Shown here in pieces: positions 20,718 through 30,432 of a stretch of DNA of 53,045 nucleotides. The notes under the pieces were generated by a model that was not told the DNA's origin, searched no databases, and saw only the letters and a list, made by a program, of their open reading frames with translations. The stretch comes from Triparma columacea (Eukaryota > Sar > Bolidophyceae > Parmales > Triparmaceae). The stretch covers positions 3,854-56,898 of the forward strand of contig BRYA01000598.1 of assembly GCA_030267965.1 (NCBI GenBank), in the 5' to 3' direction. How positions within the stretch are numbered: position 1 is the first letter of the stretch; every line of letters starts with the position of its first letter. The position numbers and the translations under genes are program-made.

Positions 20718-22532
20718 TCAGCAGTGAAAAGCTGTTTGGGTGCCCTCCTTTACGCTCAATCCGTCATCATTGACAACGTTCTCAATGCCTCCACCTCCAT
20801 TCAAGAAAACGCTGACAGCCTTTTCCACCACAACTCCCTCCCCACCGCCCGTCTTAACACCGCTAACCGCAACACCGTCAGCATCCCTGAAGTAAGAGTA
20901 GCACCCCAACCCGAACCCCTTGAAGTCCTCCACGTCGTCTCCTACCCTCAAGCAAGAGTGCTCCCACTCGTCTCCAAGGAAATCGTACATGATCTCAGCC
21001 TGGTAAAAGTAGACCCTCCCCCCCTCCCCCTCCCACACAACGTTATCCTCGATCGTGTGCTCGCTTGCCAGCCCGTAAGCCGTAACATTCTCTCCCCTCA
21101 CAACCATCCCGTTCTTGCACTCGTTGTCCGAGTTCCTCACCAGAACGTCCTCCCCGTCGTCACCGGCAACGTGGTCGGCCCTCCACAGCCACGTGTTGTC
21201 CACGACGGTACCGCTGCCCTCGATGTCGAACATCGATCCCACTGGTCCGACCCCCGTGGTCGGTCCCCCGACCCTGGCGAAGACGTCAGTAACCACAACG
21301 TCGTCACCCGACACGAGGAGGAGGGAAGAGGTGGCGTAAGGACCGGCCTCGAGGAGGAGATCGGAGACACGGGAACCTTTACCCTTGGCGATCACGCAGG
21401 GATCACCGGAAGAGGGGGCGATGAGAGTAGCGAGGCCGAGGCCCAGGAGAACCTGGGAGTCACCTACCAATAAACTTTCTTCGAGGTTGTAGATACCTGG
21501 GGATACAACGATGTGCAAACCCTGATCGAGCATCTCGTTTATCTCCTTGGATCCGTCGCCTTCTTGGGTAACGTAAACATTTTCGAAGTCAACCTCAGTG
21601 ACCCCCCCCTTCAACCCTTTCTCATCGTAAGGCACTCCGGCAGCAGGGGACTCCTGAAGGTCGGGAATAATGAGAGTGAAAACCTCACCATTTTCATCTG
21701 TTACGATGAAAGGTTTCTCCGCGATCCTCCCAATGTCCTTAACAGAAACGTGCCCCCCCCCCTCCTCCGTCCCGCATCTTTCCTCCATCTCTCCATCGTT
21801 CCCTACGAATACCCCGTTCCAAACGGGAGTCCCGAAGCCCCCCTTGCTTGCGCTTGACCTTGTCATGAACTGCTGCTGGCTCCCGTAAACTACTTCACCG
21901 CCTACATTAAGCCCGCTCCCCCAACCCCCAGACGCGTAACCAGCTGCGTCACCATATGTATATTCAAAGAAAAGTAAATCGTTGTCAACCACAACATTCC
22001 TCAAAGGTGCGGCCTGACTAACAGCCCAAGTCATCCCCGTGCCAACCGCCCACGCCTCGTTCGACTTGGTATGAAAGTTCTCAGCGGACCTCCAGAAAGT
22101 ATCCAAGCTCCCAACTTGAAAATCACCGCACCCCTCCTCTGCGTATACTCCTTTACTTCCATCAAATACAACGTCATAAGGTGACCTCCCCATCCCGGCT
22201 ACTTGCGTGTAGAAACCAACTGGTACATTCGAGTTGTATGTACCAGGCGCAAAGAGGAAGGCATAACGAGAGGAGGAGAACTGACCGTTGTTACATGACG
22301 TTAATGGCGAACCACCGTTATTCGAGTACTGGGGGAGGGGAGGGGGTTAGATGAATAGAGGGGAGGGAGGGGAGATTATACTTACAGCTTCGGTGATAGC
22401 ACTGTCGATATCACTTGATGTGGAGGTTGTGAACACTTTCACAGAAGAAGGCCAAGACGGAGGGTTGGGCTGGGAAGCGGAGACACTTGTAAGGAGGGTT
22501 AAAAGGGTGAGGGATAGGAACTTAAGATGCAT
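20718..22532 (-). CDS. Secreted right-handed beta-helix protein, GH55-like
   Basis: Two exons, 22532-22386 and 22328-20718 (GTAAGT donor, CCCCAG acceptor, phase 0), encode 585 residues. A signal peptide (MHLKFLSLTLLTLLTSVSAS) starts the protein. The mature part has SRYAFLFAPGTY, GFYTQVAGMGRSP, NFHTKSNEAWAV, SQAAPLR, LHIVVSPGIYNLEESLLV and NTWLWRADH. These match a group of secreted pectate-lyase-fold proteins related to GH55 exo-1,3-glucanases, often misnamed adenylyl cyclase or coagulation factor. It probably acts on an external or wall polysaccharide such as a beta-1,3-glucan; the substrate is inference. Convergent with the BspA-like gene. Confidence 0.8.
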
Positions 22533-23036
22533 GGTTAAAGATAGATCGCGAGAATGGCACCTGAAAGGTCTTTCAGCAACATGCCCAACCTCAATCCATT
22601 TTACAGCCAGTTTGGAATTTCTAAAGTCACTGTTGAACGGCATGCAGAAGGAAACGAAATAACGAACAGCGTTTTCTTTTTTCATTTACGAACAAACGCT
22701 TTCTTTTTTGGAGGCTCCAAAACCCAAACCCAATTTTGGGGTTTTTGAGAGATGGGCACCATTGGCAAGAAAGCTGTATTTTAATTGTATTTAAGGCTTT
22801 AGATACTTTTTACAACCGACCAAACTCTTTATATACCAACAACGATACTACTACCTACACCATATCCCCAAAAAAATTGTATTTTAGCTCAAATTTAGTC
22901 CCCAACAAAACTACATCGTCCATCCCTGACTTTCAATCTCCTCCTCTCCATCTAAACATTCACGCCATATCGTAACTCAGGAGAATCTCTCGCTACATAC
23001 CTATACCTTTTGATAACAACCCTTTCAAACCATAAA
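22533..23036. promoter_or_regulatory. Divergent intergenic region (GH55-like / glycosyltransferase 1)
   Basis: 504 bp head-to-head. It is AT-richer than the neighbours and has a T-rich block near 22670-22740. Nothing coding is supportable. Confidence 0.35.
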
Positions 23037-23966
23037 ATGTCTCCCTCCTCCATAATCTCTCGATTACCCCTTATGATAGCCTTAATGGCCCTTACCACCT
23101 TCATCACAATCCTCCTAACAATCCACAACCACATCTCTGAGTTCCCTTCATTCCTTCACCCCCACCTCCGTGTTTCCTCCCACCTCCCTCAAACGCGTCC
23201 AACCCCGTATACCCTCCCAGGTGGGATGATCCTGGCGGTGATCCATGTGCGATTGTATGCGTCGGACAAAGCAAAACTGACACGTGTCGAACTGAGCCAA
23301 TGGATCAAGGTGATGCGATGGGCCGGTGTGGACGACGTAGTGCTTTATGATAATGGAGTGGACACGAGCGAACAAGTGTCCCATTTGTGTGAAGAATTGG
23401 GAGTGCGATACCATTTGTGGAACGAGCGAAATTCGCAAGATGGAAAGTCAACGATCAACCAATGGTGGGCCTACAAACTTGGTGCGTACGATCATGCAGC
23501 ACAGCATTACAAAAACTATGATTGGCAAATCGCATTTGATATGGATGAGATTCCATTTGCGCCAGAAGATCAAGAGGCGGGATACTTGCGTCGAGTACTC
23601 CAGGAGCACGCATTGCAAGACCCCGGCGTATCCGAATGGTCATTTAAGAACTATATCTTCGTGGGGGCACCAAGCACGAAGGGTCCGTTGTACAAACGAT
23701 ACGTGCGACGCAATGACGGTCCACACAACAATTTGAACAAGCCGATATACAAGCCTCAGTGCATCAAAGCATTGTTTCATCACAATCGTTTAACGTGCGG
23801 AACATCAAAAGAATTTGATGCATCAAAAATGCGAATGAATCATTATTGGGGAGGGCGTTTGTCGGATTGGGGAGAATTATCACAATCGCAAATGGAAAAC
23901 ACGATTGAGGATACGTCGATATTGCCGATGATGAACGAAATATTTGAGTCGGCACTCGAAGTGTGA
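23037..23966 (+). CDS. Type II membrane glycosyltransferase, GT92/DUF23-like
   Basis: Single exon, 309 residues, ATG in an AAAATG context. A hydrophobic anchor lies at residues ~10-28 (LPLMIALMALTTFITILL), then a stem and a luminal catalytic domain. Seen motifs: WAGVDDVVLYDNG, then QWWAYKLGAY, and DWQIAFDMDEI, in which DMD fits the metal-binding DxD. It ends with a HYWGGR segment. This layout fits GT92-like galactosyltransferases of the Golgi. Arg codons are mostly CGN, whereas neighbours such as CIAO1 favour AGG/AGA, so it may be transferred. Its stop codon lies inside direct-repeat copy A, so the C-terminus may be replaced or truncated. Confidence 0.75.
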   Translation: MSPSSIISRLPLMIALMALTTFITILLTIHNHISEFPSFLHPHLRVSSHLPQTRPTPYTLPGGMILAVIHVRLYASDKAKLTRVELSQWIKVMRWAGVDDVVLYDNGVDTSEQVSHLCEELGVRYHLWNERNSQDGKSTINQWWAYKLGAYDHAAQHYKNYDWQIAFDMDEIPFAPEDQEAGYLRRVLQEHALQDPGVSEWSFKNYIFVGAPSTKGPLYKRYVRRNDGPHNNLNKPIYKPQCIKALFHHNRLTCGTSKEFDASKMRMNHYWGGRLSDWGELSQSQMENTIEDTSILPMMNEIFESALEV

Positions 23967-24178
23967 AGAGCAAGGGTGTCTTTCACACGGATTTTTTCAC
24001 TGAGAAAAAGTGAACGAACAGATACGGGGTTAATATGGTTAATATCGTCGTATGTGAAATGCCTCCGACTTGAATTTTACATTAAATTGGAGGAGGGTGG
24101 TGGGAGGGAGAAGTAAGTGGTTTGGAGGCCAAAAAAAATGAAAACCTTATTAGTGAGCGACCCACCAAGCATCACATC
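23962..24178. repeat. Direct repeat copy A (~217 bp)
   Basis: It starts TGTGAAGAGCAAGGGTGTC and ends AAGCATCACATC. It matches copy B at 25673-25903 over its whole length apart from a few indels; both contain TACGGG, TTAATATGGTTAATAT, TGCCTCCGACTTGAATTTTA and TTAGTGAGCGACCCACCAAG. It contains the stop codon of glycosyltransferase 1. TGTGA at the start is inverted as TCACA near the end. Confidence 0.9.
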
Positions 24179-24505
24179 TATTATGTTTGTGGAACAGGTG
24201 CCTACGATAAAATAGTTGGTCTTTTCAAGCCAAAAATAAATTAAGTCAATGCTGCATTTGTTGATGGTGAATTCTGTGAAAATTGAGATTTCAATTTTCT
24301 ATTGGGTCTTTGCCACACGCTTGCATCCCCCCTACCAACTGCCGTAATCAAAACTCATACTCATACAACTCTTATTGCACTCTCAGACCTATACAAGTTT
24401 CGCATCCCATTGAATCCACACAGCCCATTTAATCTGTGTCCAACTCTAATCATCTCGACTCGCCTCCTCTCCTCCTTTGCCCCCCCCCCCCCCTAATTCA
24501 CCAAA
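24179..24505. other. Upstream region of glycosyltransferase 2
   Basis: 327 bp between repeat copy A and the next start codon. AT-rich at first, then pyrimidine-rich with a 15-base C run just before the ATG. No gene seen. Confidence 0.4.
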
Positions 24506-25396
24506 ATGCCGCAACTAAGGACGAGGGTAGCAATTCTGATCACCTTATATGTGTCATTGAGCCTATACTTCAATTCACAGGTTTTAAAGGGACCATCGGG
24601 GATCGCCAGTGCTGTTCCAAGTGCCCTCCATCCTGCATTAAGGAACTCGATTATCGCCGTTGACTCGAACGTCGACTCGAACGTCGCCTCCAACGTCGAC
24701 TCGAACGTCGACTCTACTGGGCCTGGGCCGCACCGTCGCGTCGTCATCGGCATCCCGACCATCGCCCGAAAAGGCAACCCCGACTACTTGCGTCGAACGC
24801 TGGTCTCAATACAGCAGCACGGCATTCCCATGGATGCGGTGTACGTGATGCACGCCAACGATGCCCCGCACCCGATCTTTGAATCGATGCGTGCTGAATT
24901 TGCGTTGCATTTGGTTGAACCATCAAACCAGTCAATTTCGATCGAGTACACCCCAACACGCCTCGAAGACGGTCAAGTCAAAACGGCGTTACGTGATTCG
25001 CCCCACCAAAAGCAATGGCGTATTCGAGAAGCCCGTGATTGGAGGCATCTAATGGAAACAATGTTGCGTACCACGAACGCAGACTTTGTCGTCTTCAATC
25101 AAGATGACGGAGAGTGGATTGGACCGTACCCATCGCCATTGGAACCAATCACGAGCCTGTGGAGCACGCGCGATCAGTCGTATTGTCACGGCGTTGGCGG
25201 GCATTGCGGCATGGTGTCGTTCGTCTTTGAGCGCGCGACGCTACGCAAGTTTTTGGACTGGATGGCAGTGGACGATCGCTGGAAAGAAAAGCCAATTGAT
25301 TGGACGCTCAACGATTTCGTGAAAGAATTTGGATACAAGATGCCCGTACACAGGATTGTGCGACATATTGGCGAAATTCGTAGTATAGTAACGTAA
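24506..25396 (+). CDS. Type II membrane glycosyltransferase, MGAT4-like
   Basis: Single exon, 296 residues. A membrane anchor (VAILITLYVSLSLYF) sits at residues ~8-22. A stem follows with a 12-base minisatellite coding SNVD repeats (24662-24714). The catalytic part starts VVIGIPTIAR and has YLRRTLVSIQQHG, VYVMHAND, and VVFNQDDGEW with a QDD motif. The HCGMVSFVFERATLRKFL segment resembles the acceptor-side region of MGAT4/GT54-type N-acetylglucosaminyltransferases. The family is less sure than the glycosyltransferase and type II calls. Codon use (many CGN, GCG, TCG) is like the first glycosyltransferase and unlike neighbours. The gene lies between two direct repeats. Confidence 0.65.
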   Translation: MPQLRTRVAILITLYVSLSLYFNSQVLKGPSGIASAVPSALHPALRNSIIAVDSNVDSNVASNVDSNVDSTGPGPHRRVVIGIPTIARKGNPDYLRRTLVSIQQHGIPMDAVYVMHANDAPHPIFESMRAEFALHLVEPSNQSISIEYTPTRLEDGQVKTALRDSPHQKQWRIREARDWRHLMETMLRTTNADFVVFNQDDGEWIGPYPSPLEPITSLWSTRDQSYCHGVGGHCGMVSFVFERATLRKFLDWMAVDDRWKEKPIDWTLNDFVKEFGYKMPVHRIVRHIGEIRSIVT

Positions 25397-25456
25397 AAAG
25401 TTCAGATGACGCCCAGCGGCGAGCGCGAAATCATGAATGCAAACATAAAATATCTC

Positions 25457-25672
25457 TCATTGATTGGAACCGTGCAGACGTTGCAAGTCGCGGTCGCAGG
25501 CCTCAAAGGAAGCGTCCAACGAGCAGGTGTACGCGGTGCCGTCTTCAAAGTCAATTTGTTGACCATCAACGGAGATCCAGGCGCGGTATTGCATGTAGAG
25601 CGGGTGTTTGGCGGGCCATTCCACCACGACGGGAGAGGGAGAGCAGGTGGAGGAGCTGCGCAGCGACGACAT
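25457..25672 (-). CDS. Small hypothetical protein abutting repeat copy B
   Basis: A 71-residue frame from the ATG at 25672 reads as real protein (VVEWPAKHPLYMQYRAW, QIDFEDGTAYTCSLDASF) and ends LHGSNQ. Its start codon directly touches the first base of repeat copy B. I do not recognise a family. It could be a small gene or the surviving fragment of a larger one; opposite strand to the glycosyltransferases. Confidence 0.35.
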   Translation of the reverse strand: MSSLRSSSTCSPSPVVVEWPAKHPLYMQYRAWISVDGQQIDFEDGTAYTCSLDASFEACDRDLQRLHGSNQ

Positions 25673-25903
25673 TGTGAAGAGCAAGGGTGTCTTTCACACG
25701 GATTTGAACGGATTCAATAGGCAGGGATAAAAATTCACTGAGAACAGATACGGGTTTAATATGGTTAATATACGTAGTATGTGAAATGCCTCCGACTTGA
25801 ATTTTATTGTAGGATGGAGAAGGGTGGTGGGAGGGGGAGAAGTGGTTTGGAACCCAAAAAAAATAAAAACATTATTAGTGAGCGACCCACCAAGCATCAC
25901 ATC
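25673..25903. repeat. Direct repeat copy B (~231 bp)
   Basis: Same-orientation partner of 23962-24178, separated by about 1.5 kb that contains glycosyltransferase 2 and the small ORF. Copy B has an extra ~25 bases after the first 35. Confidence 0.9.
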
Positions 25904-26121
25904 CGCTCCTCATCACATTGGTGTAAGAACGATAAATCACCTTCTGAAATTTCCGCTCTACCTTCTACTGCAGATAATTGCACCAACCCCACATTTTCTA
26001 TCATCGACTGACCCCAAACAACATTGCCACACAACTATATATCACGCGCACACACCCTCGTTAGTCGCTTCATCTACCTGTTTGCCTTCATAGCATCCTA
26101 AATTTCCTTGAAAGTTCTAAA

Positions 26122-27493
26122 ATGTCAAAGATCAGGCTCTTGGCTTCATCGAAGGTTTCCAACAACACCCTTTGGTCACTCTCCTTGCACCCTAGCCGTG
26201 ACTTCGTGCTCGTCACCGGCTCCCCCAACGATATAAGCGGCTGTGATTCTAACGAATCCGAGGGATCTGTTGAATCAGGTCAAAACTCTGCCAAGGATGA
26301 GACACTTGGAGGATACGCTGCCGTCTATGAGATCAAGACTGATTCTGCGGAAGGCGGTGGGGGGGGGGGGGACAAATCTGAGGGAGACCTAGATGCTGCG
26401 AGTGCTAGGTTGAGACTCGTGCAGGTGTTGAAGCATAAGGTGAGGATAAATCTAAGAAGGCAGACTGTAATGCTAAAAATACCCAGCCGCATCCACTAAC
26501 GCGAATACCCCTCCGTAACGCCCGCTGCAGATAAGTAGGACTGTCAGGTGCTCCGACTTTAGTCCTGACGGTCGGATGCTGGCGATAGGTGGGTACGACG
26601 GTGTGGTTGAGATATGGTCATCTGACAAGGGTGGGAGGGACGAGGAAGGCGACGAAGAGGAAGAGGAGTTTGAGGATGGCGAGAAGGGCAAAGAGAGAGG
26701 CCTCCTAAAGTCAGCGCCTACTTTCCGCTACTGCTGCAGCATCACCGGTCAGGAGAACGAGATCAAGTCGTGCACCTTCTCCCTTGACTCAGGTTTGCTC
26801 TGCACGACGAGCAGAGACAAGACCCAGTGGATCTGGGACATCCAGGGCTGCTGCGACGGGATGGACCCGGAGGTCGTGAGCATCGTCCAGCACGGGGGTG
26901 ACGTCAAGTGCAGCAGGTGGACAGATAGAGGGAGCAACAACGCCATGGTCGGGGGGGCGGGGTATGACGGCGTCGCGAAGTGGATGACAGAGGATGAGGA
27001 GGGGGACTTCCGAGTCAGAGACACTCTAGAGTCCGAGCTCGCCGGGGGCTACACGTCCAGCGAGACAGAGGAAGAGAGGAGACCGGGCTGGGAGACCATC
27101 TGGGACATATGCATGAGCTCGAGCGGGGCGAGGATGTGTCTTGGGAGGGGGGATGGCGTCGTCGTTGTTTACGACTCCGTTTCTTCTGGCTGGAGACTCA
27201 AAGGCTTTGCCGGGACGGGGGGCTGGGACACCTGCTACAGTGTGGACCTTCCCAAGGGAGGAAGCAGCCACTTCAATATCCTCGCTTGCGTGGGGAGGGG
27301 CATCAAGGTTTACAAAGAGACGAGCCTCTTTGAATCCTCTGGTGAAAGATCGCATCTATTCAAGGTAGACAATGAGGTCCCAGCAGGGCACGAGGGAGAG
27401 ATTTTTGAAGGCAGATGGAGGAGGGGTGGACAAGGCTTTGTGACCATTGGTGAGGAGGGTAGCGTCAACATTTGGGAATATGAGGTCGGTTGA
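26122..27493 (+). CDS. CIAO1: CIAO1 (Cia1), cytosolic Fe-S assembly WD40 protein
   Basis: Two exons, 26122-26439 and 26531-27493 (phase 0), encode 426 residues. WD40 repeats run throughout. The CIA1 signature is clear: ISRTVRCSDFSPDGRMLA, then TGQENEIKSCTFSLDSGLL followed by CTTSRDKTQWIWDI, then QHGGDVKCSRW. CIAO1 is the scaffold of the cytosolic Fe-S targeting complex with MMS19 and FAM96B, which delivers clusters to nuclear and cytosolic apoproteins. It is longer than the usual ~330-340 residues because of acidic/Gly-rich insertions after the first blade and an Asp/Glu run (GDEEEEEFED). Located just right of the glycosyltransferase island, with normal AGG/AGA-rich codon use. Confidence 0.9.
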
Positions 27494-27993
27494 TAATAGG
27501 CGGCGAGTTGAAAGAAAAATCGTCTGCTTGTTGTTTCGGACCAGAGTTTGTTCAGCCTAAATCCACTCGAGGCTCTGGATCCTCCCTTTTCTGGATCCAT
27601 TCCCCTCTTCTTCTCTTCTTCTCTTCTTCTCTTCTTCTCTTCTTCTCTGTTGCTCCTCATTCCCGTCTCTCTCCTTTTCTTCTTCCTTCCCTTCCCTTCC
27701 TCTCTCCGTTCCCGTCTTTCTCCTCCCTCTCTCTCTTTCTGGCTTTCTCGGATTTTGGTAGATTTTGGATCCTTAATATCTCTCTAATTTGCGCGTCTTT
27801 CTAAGATCTGAAGGTACCCTCCGCATCGCGCTGTGACAGCCCATAGACTCACTAAACAGTTTTTCAGCTTGAAGCACGTTTGGACTGCAAGAATAGCCCA
27901 GTGTCAGACGTGCAAATACTTCGACCTCCCTTCGGACTTCCCTTCCCCCACCTCCTTTACGCCAGCAAGACAACTGCAGGCTCAGACTTTTCG
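27494..27993. repeat. Pyrimidine-rich intergenic with (CTTCTTCT)n microsatellite
   Basis: 500 bp between CIAO1 and NAXD. A TCTTCT/TTCTC simple repeat runs at about 27606-27660, followed by C/T-rich sequence to ~27750. An upstream NAXD exon could hide here (TTTTTCAG acceptor-like site near 27867), but I cannot support it. Confidence 0.6.
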
Positions 27994-28983
27994 ATGAAAG
28001 TTTCTCTTCCAAAGTCTTCCTTCTTACCGCTTCTTTATCCCATACAAGTACCTTGTCCTAATGCATTGTCACATAAGGGATCAGTTGGCGGTAGATATTT
28101 GAGTATTGGCGGCTCACCACAGTACTTTGGAGCAATCTCCTATACCTCGAAATCCATCCTCTCTGTGGGTGGGGACTTGAGCAGTGTTTGTGCGTTCGGG
28201 GGTTCTGAGATGTACGTGAGGATGAATCCATTAGTCTCTGGGGAAGTCATGGTGTTCCCTCCAGACATGGACCTCATCTCACCAATGATCAAAGGGCTTT
28301 CTGGTGTCTGCATAGGCCCAGGTCTCGGGAGAGATCCTGCTATTCGCGACACCCTGATGCAGGTGTGTACTGCTGTCCGCAGTGCTCCTGGACAGGGGGG
28401 TGGAATCCCAGTGGTCATCGACGCCGACGGCCTTTACCCGAACCCAACCTCCCACGTGCTTGATTCCCTCCTTCCATGTGATAATGACGTTGTAATAACA
28501 CCTAACGTTGTCGAGTTCGAGCGACTCTGGAAGGCGTATCTTCCCGCAATGGAGTCGGGAGCGTTGGGGGGGGGCGTTGACGAAAAGGGTAGGAGGGGAG
28601 TGGCACTGGTTCAGAAATTGAACATCACTGCGTGTGTAATAAAGGGACAAGAGGATGTCATCTGTACCAATGAGGGTTACATAACTTGCGAAGTCCAAGG
28701 AGGGTACAAGAGGCCGGGGGGGATTGGGGATGTCCTTGCTGGGGTCATGACAGCATTCCTCGGCTGGGCTGGCAAAGCGAAGGGCGGGGAAGGGGGGGGT
28801 GAGGAGAGGCCGGTCGCGGAAACGATTTGGGGTGCATGCGCGGTCGTAAGGGAAGCAACAAGGCGGGCTTATGGGATAAAGAAAAGGAGTATGGGTGCTG
28901 GTGATGTGATCTGCGAATTAGACAGCGTAGTGGAGGACGCTGACCCTCTCTTTAGAGGAGACGAAGATCAAAGCAATCTATAA
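27994..28983 (+). CDS. NAXD: ATP-dependent (S)-NAD(P)H-hydrate dehydratase
   Basis: Single exon from the ATG at 27994, 329 residues. Ribokinase-like fold typical of NAXD/CARKD: HKGSVGGRYLSIGGSPQYFGA, SILSVGGDLSSVCA, GPGLGRD, VVIDADGLY, VVITPNVVEFERL, VIKGQEDVI and the C-terminal RPGGIGDVLAGV anion-hole motif. It repairs damaged NAD(P)H hydrates with ATP, paired with the NAXE epimerase. No clear targeting peptide is seen from this start; the frame is open further upstream without an ATG, so a 5' exon with a targeting sequence is possible. Confidence 0.88.
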   Translation: MKVSLPKSSFLPLLYPIQVPCPNALSHKGSVGGRYLSIGGSPQYFGAISYTSKSILSVGGDLSSVCAFGGSEMYVRMNPLVSGEVMVFPPDMDLISPMIKGLSGVCIGPGLGRDPAIRDTLMQVCTAVRSAPGQGGGIPVVIDADGLYPNPTSHVLDSLLPCDNDVVITPNVVEFERLWKAYLPAMESGALGGGVDEKGRRGVALVQKLNITACVIKGQEDVICTNEGYITCEVQGGYKRPGGIGDVLAGVMTAFLGWAGKAKGGEGGGEERPVAETIWGACAVVREATRRAYGIKKRSMGAGDVICELDSVVEDADPLFRGDEDQSNL

Positions 28984-29201
28984 GCACTAATGCGCCCCTC
29001 CCGCAGCACAAAATAAACAGTATATTTTCCCTAAACTATTGATCTGAATTTCTATTCCCCCTGAAAGCCGTCTAAACAAATCATGGGAAAGAGCAAGTGC
29101 TGCCGTGAACACACTGTAACAATTTTACAGTCGCCAAAAGCGCTATCTTCAATTCTTTCCATGAACTAGTATCCCGCAACCCTCCCCAAACCAACAACTG
29201 A

Positions 29202-29990
29202 TTAGTAGTTGGCGTGAGTGTTCATCGCCCTGTCCATCGAATCCCCCCTGCTGACTGTCACAGGCATGACCCGCTTGTACGCTACGACGCCGCTCGCCTC
29301 GATTGCAATGGGCTGCAAGGCGGCAGAAGAAGCGTTGAATGCTTCAGTGACAGCAGCCTGTCTAATGTTTCCAACCACAACCTTCACTGGAACGGCATTG
29401 GTCGGGTAGATGGAAGACTCCTTAGGAGCCTGAAGGTCAAAGTTAGTACGGCAGTCCGAGCTATGGGGTTGTGAGGAATACAAAGTGGTGTGAGTTGGTA
29501 GGATTGTGGAAGCGAAAGGAATGAGGTTCCCTGGTATTTCAGGGATTCAGGAGGAGATACCATGTCGCATAAGAATATATGAGCGAAAGACATGAATTAC
29601 GGTGTTATCGGGGTCACCATGCCCCCAATGAAGGTTCAACATATTTCTACCGATGTGGCACTACTCCACTCACCTGCAGAAGTCATCCTCTACAACGAAT
29701 CCACCGAATACCCCATAAACGATGCTGCAATTTTTGCAGGTCCTTCTACCGAGAGAACAAGTAGATCCGACCTTCTTGGTGGCCCTGAAGCTGGGAAATG
29801 CCAACTTTGATTTGAGTTCGTCCTCAAGAATCTCAAAGGTCCTCCTGTGCCTCCTCTCGGGGCTCGGTATGGCGATTGGGGTGTGAGGAGGGGATGATGC
29901 TGCTGATACTATGCGAGGTTGATATGGAGGGGGGGGGGAGATGTTGCGAGAGGCCATTTCAGGGGTAATTTCGGCAGCTGGCGGAAGCAT
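29202..29990 (-). CDS. Hypothetical Cys-containing protein, two exons
   Basis: Exons 29990-29674 and 29460-29202 (CTGCAG/GTGAGT donor, CCCATAG acceptor, phase 2) give 191 residues. The first part is Pro/Ser-rich and basic (PSPERRHRRTFEILEDEL). A cluster of five cysteines follows around the junction (CSLGRRTCKNC ... DFCSSDC). The C-terminal part looks folded (AVPVKVVVGNIRQAAVTEAF, PVTVSRGDSMD). I do not recognise the family. The start is uncertain: a second ATG lies at 29957, and the frame is open upstream to near 30113, so a 5' exon may be missing. Confidence 0.5.
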
Positions 29991-30432
29991 AAGAGATGGG
30001 TTGATTTTTCGGCACAGAGGGCTTCTAAATTGCCTTAAAGGGGTGCGAAGTGTCGGTGATGAGTACGGATAGGGGTTATTGCACTTCAAAGTGTTCGATC
30101 TAAGGACTATGAAGAAAACAGAAGGAGAGCCAGTTTAGTTCAGCGAAAATGAAGAAAGATCACTCTACCAAATGAAATCCATCACCACAGTAGTCAAATG
30201 CGTTTGTTGTTGAGTCAACTTGAAGTTCTGAAAGTTGGCTTACCAAAATGCCAAAACTAAAACATACACAAAATACGCAACTGTCCCGCAAGAATACCGG
30301 AAGGAAACTGTCGTAAATCTGTATAATAAGAGGAAAGGATGCGGGGGGGAAAATTATGGAAAAGGCAAAATTCATTAAGAGAGCATCCAGCTTTCTTTAG
30401 TTAGCAGGCATAAAGCCCCCCTGCGCGCGCTC
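29991..30432. other. Intergenic; possible 5' exon of the gene to the left
   Basis: An acceptor-like TTCTTCATAG on - near 30110 and a hydrophobic - frame at 30160-30375 could belong to a 5' exon of the 29202 gene, but the phases do not fit simply. Nothing else is seen. Confidence 0.3.

Noticed and set aside
20724..21888. + strand ORFs over the GH55-like gene
   Set aside because: Antisense shadows; the - strand reading matches a known secreted family and has a signal peptide exon.
23962..25903. Classical LTR retrotransposon
   Set aside because: The repeats have TG...CA-like ends, but I see no gag/pol, no primer-binding site next to copy A, no purine tract before copy B and no matching target-site duplication.
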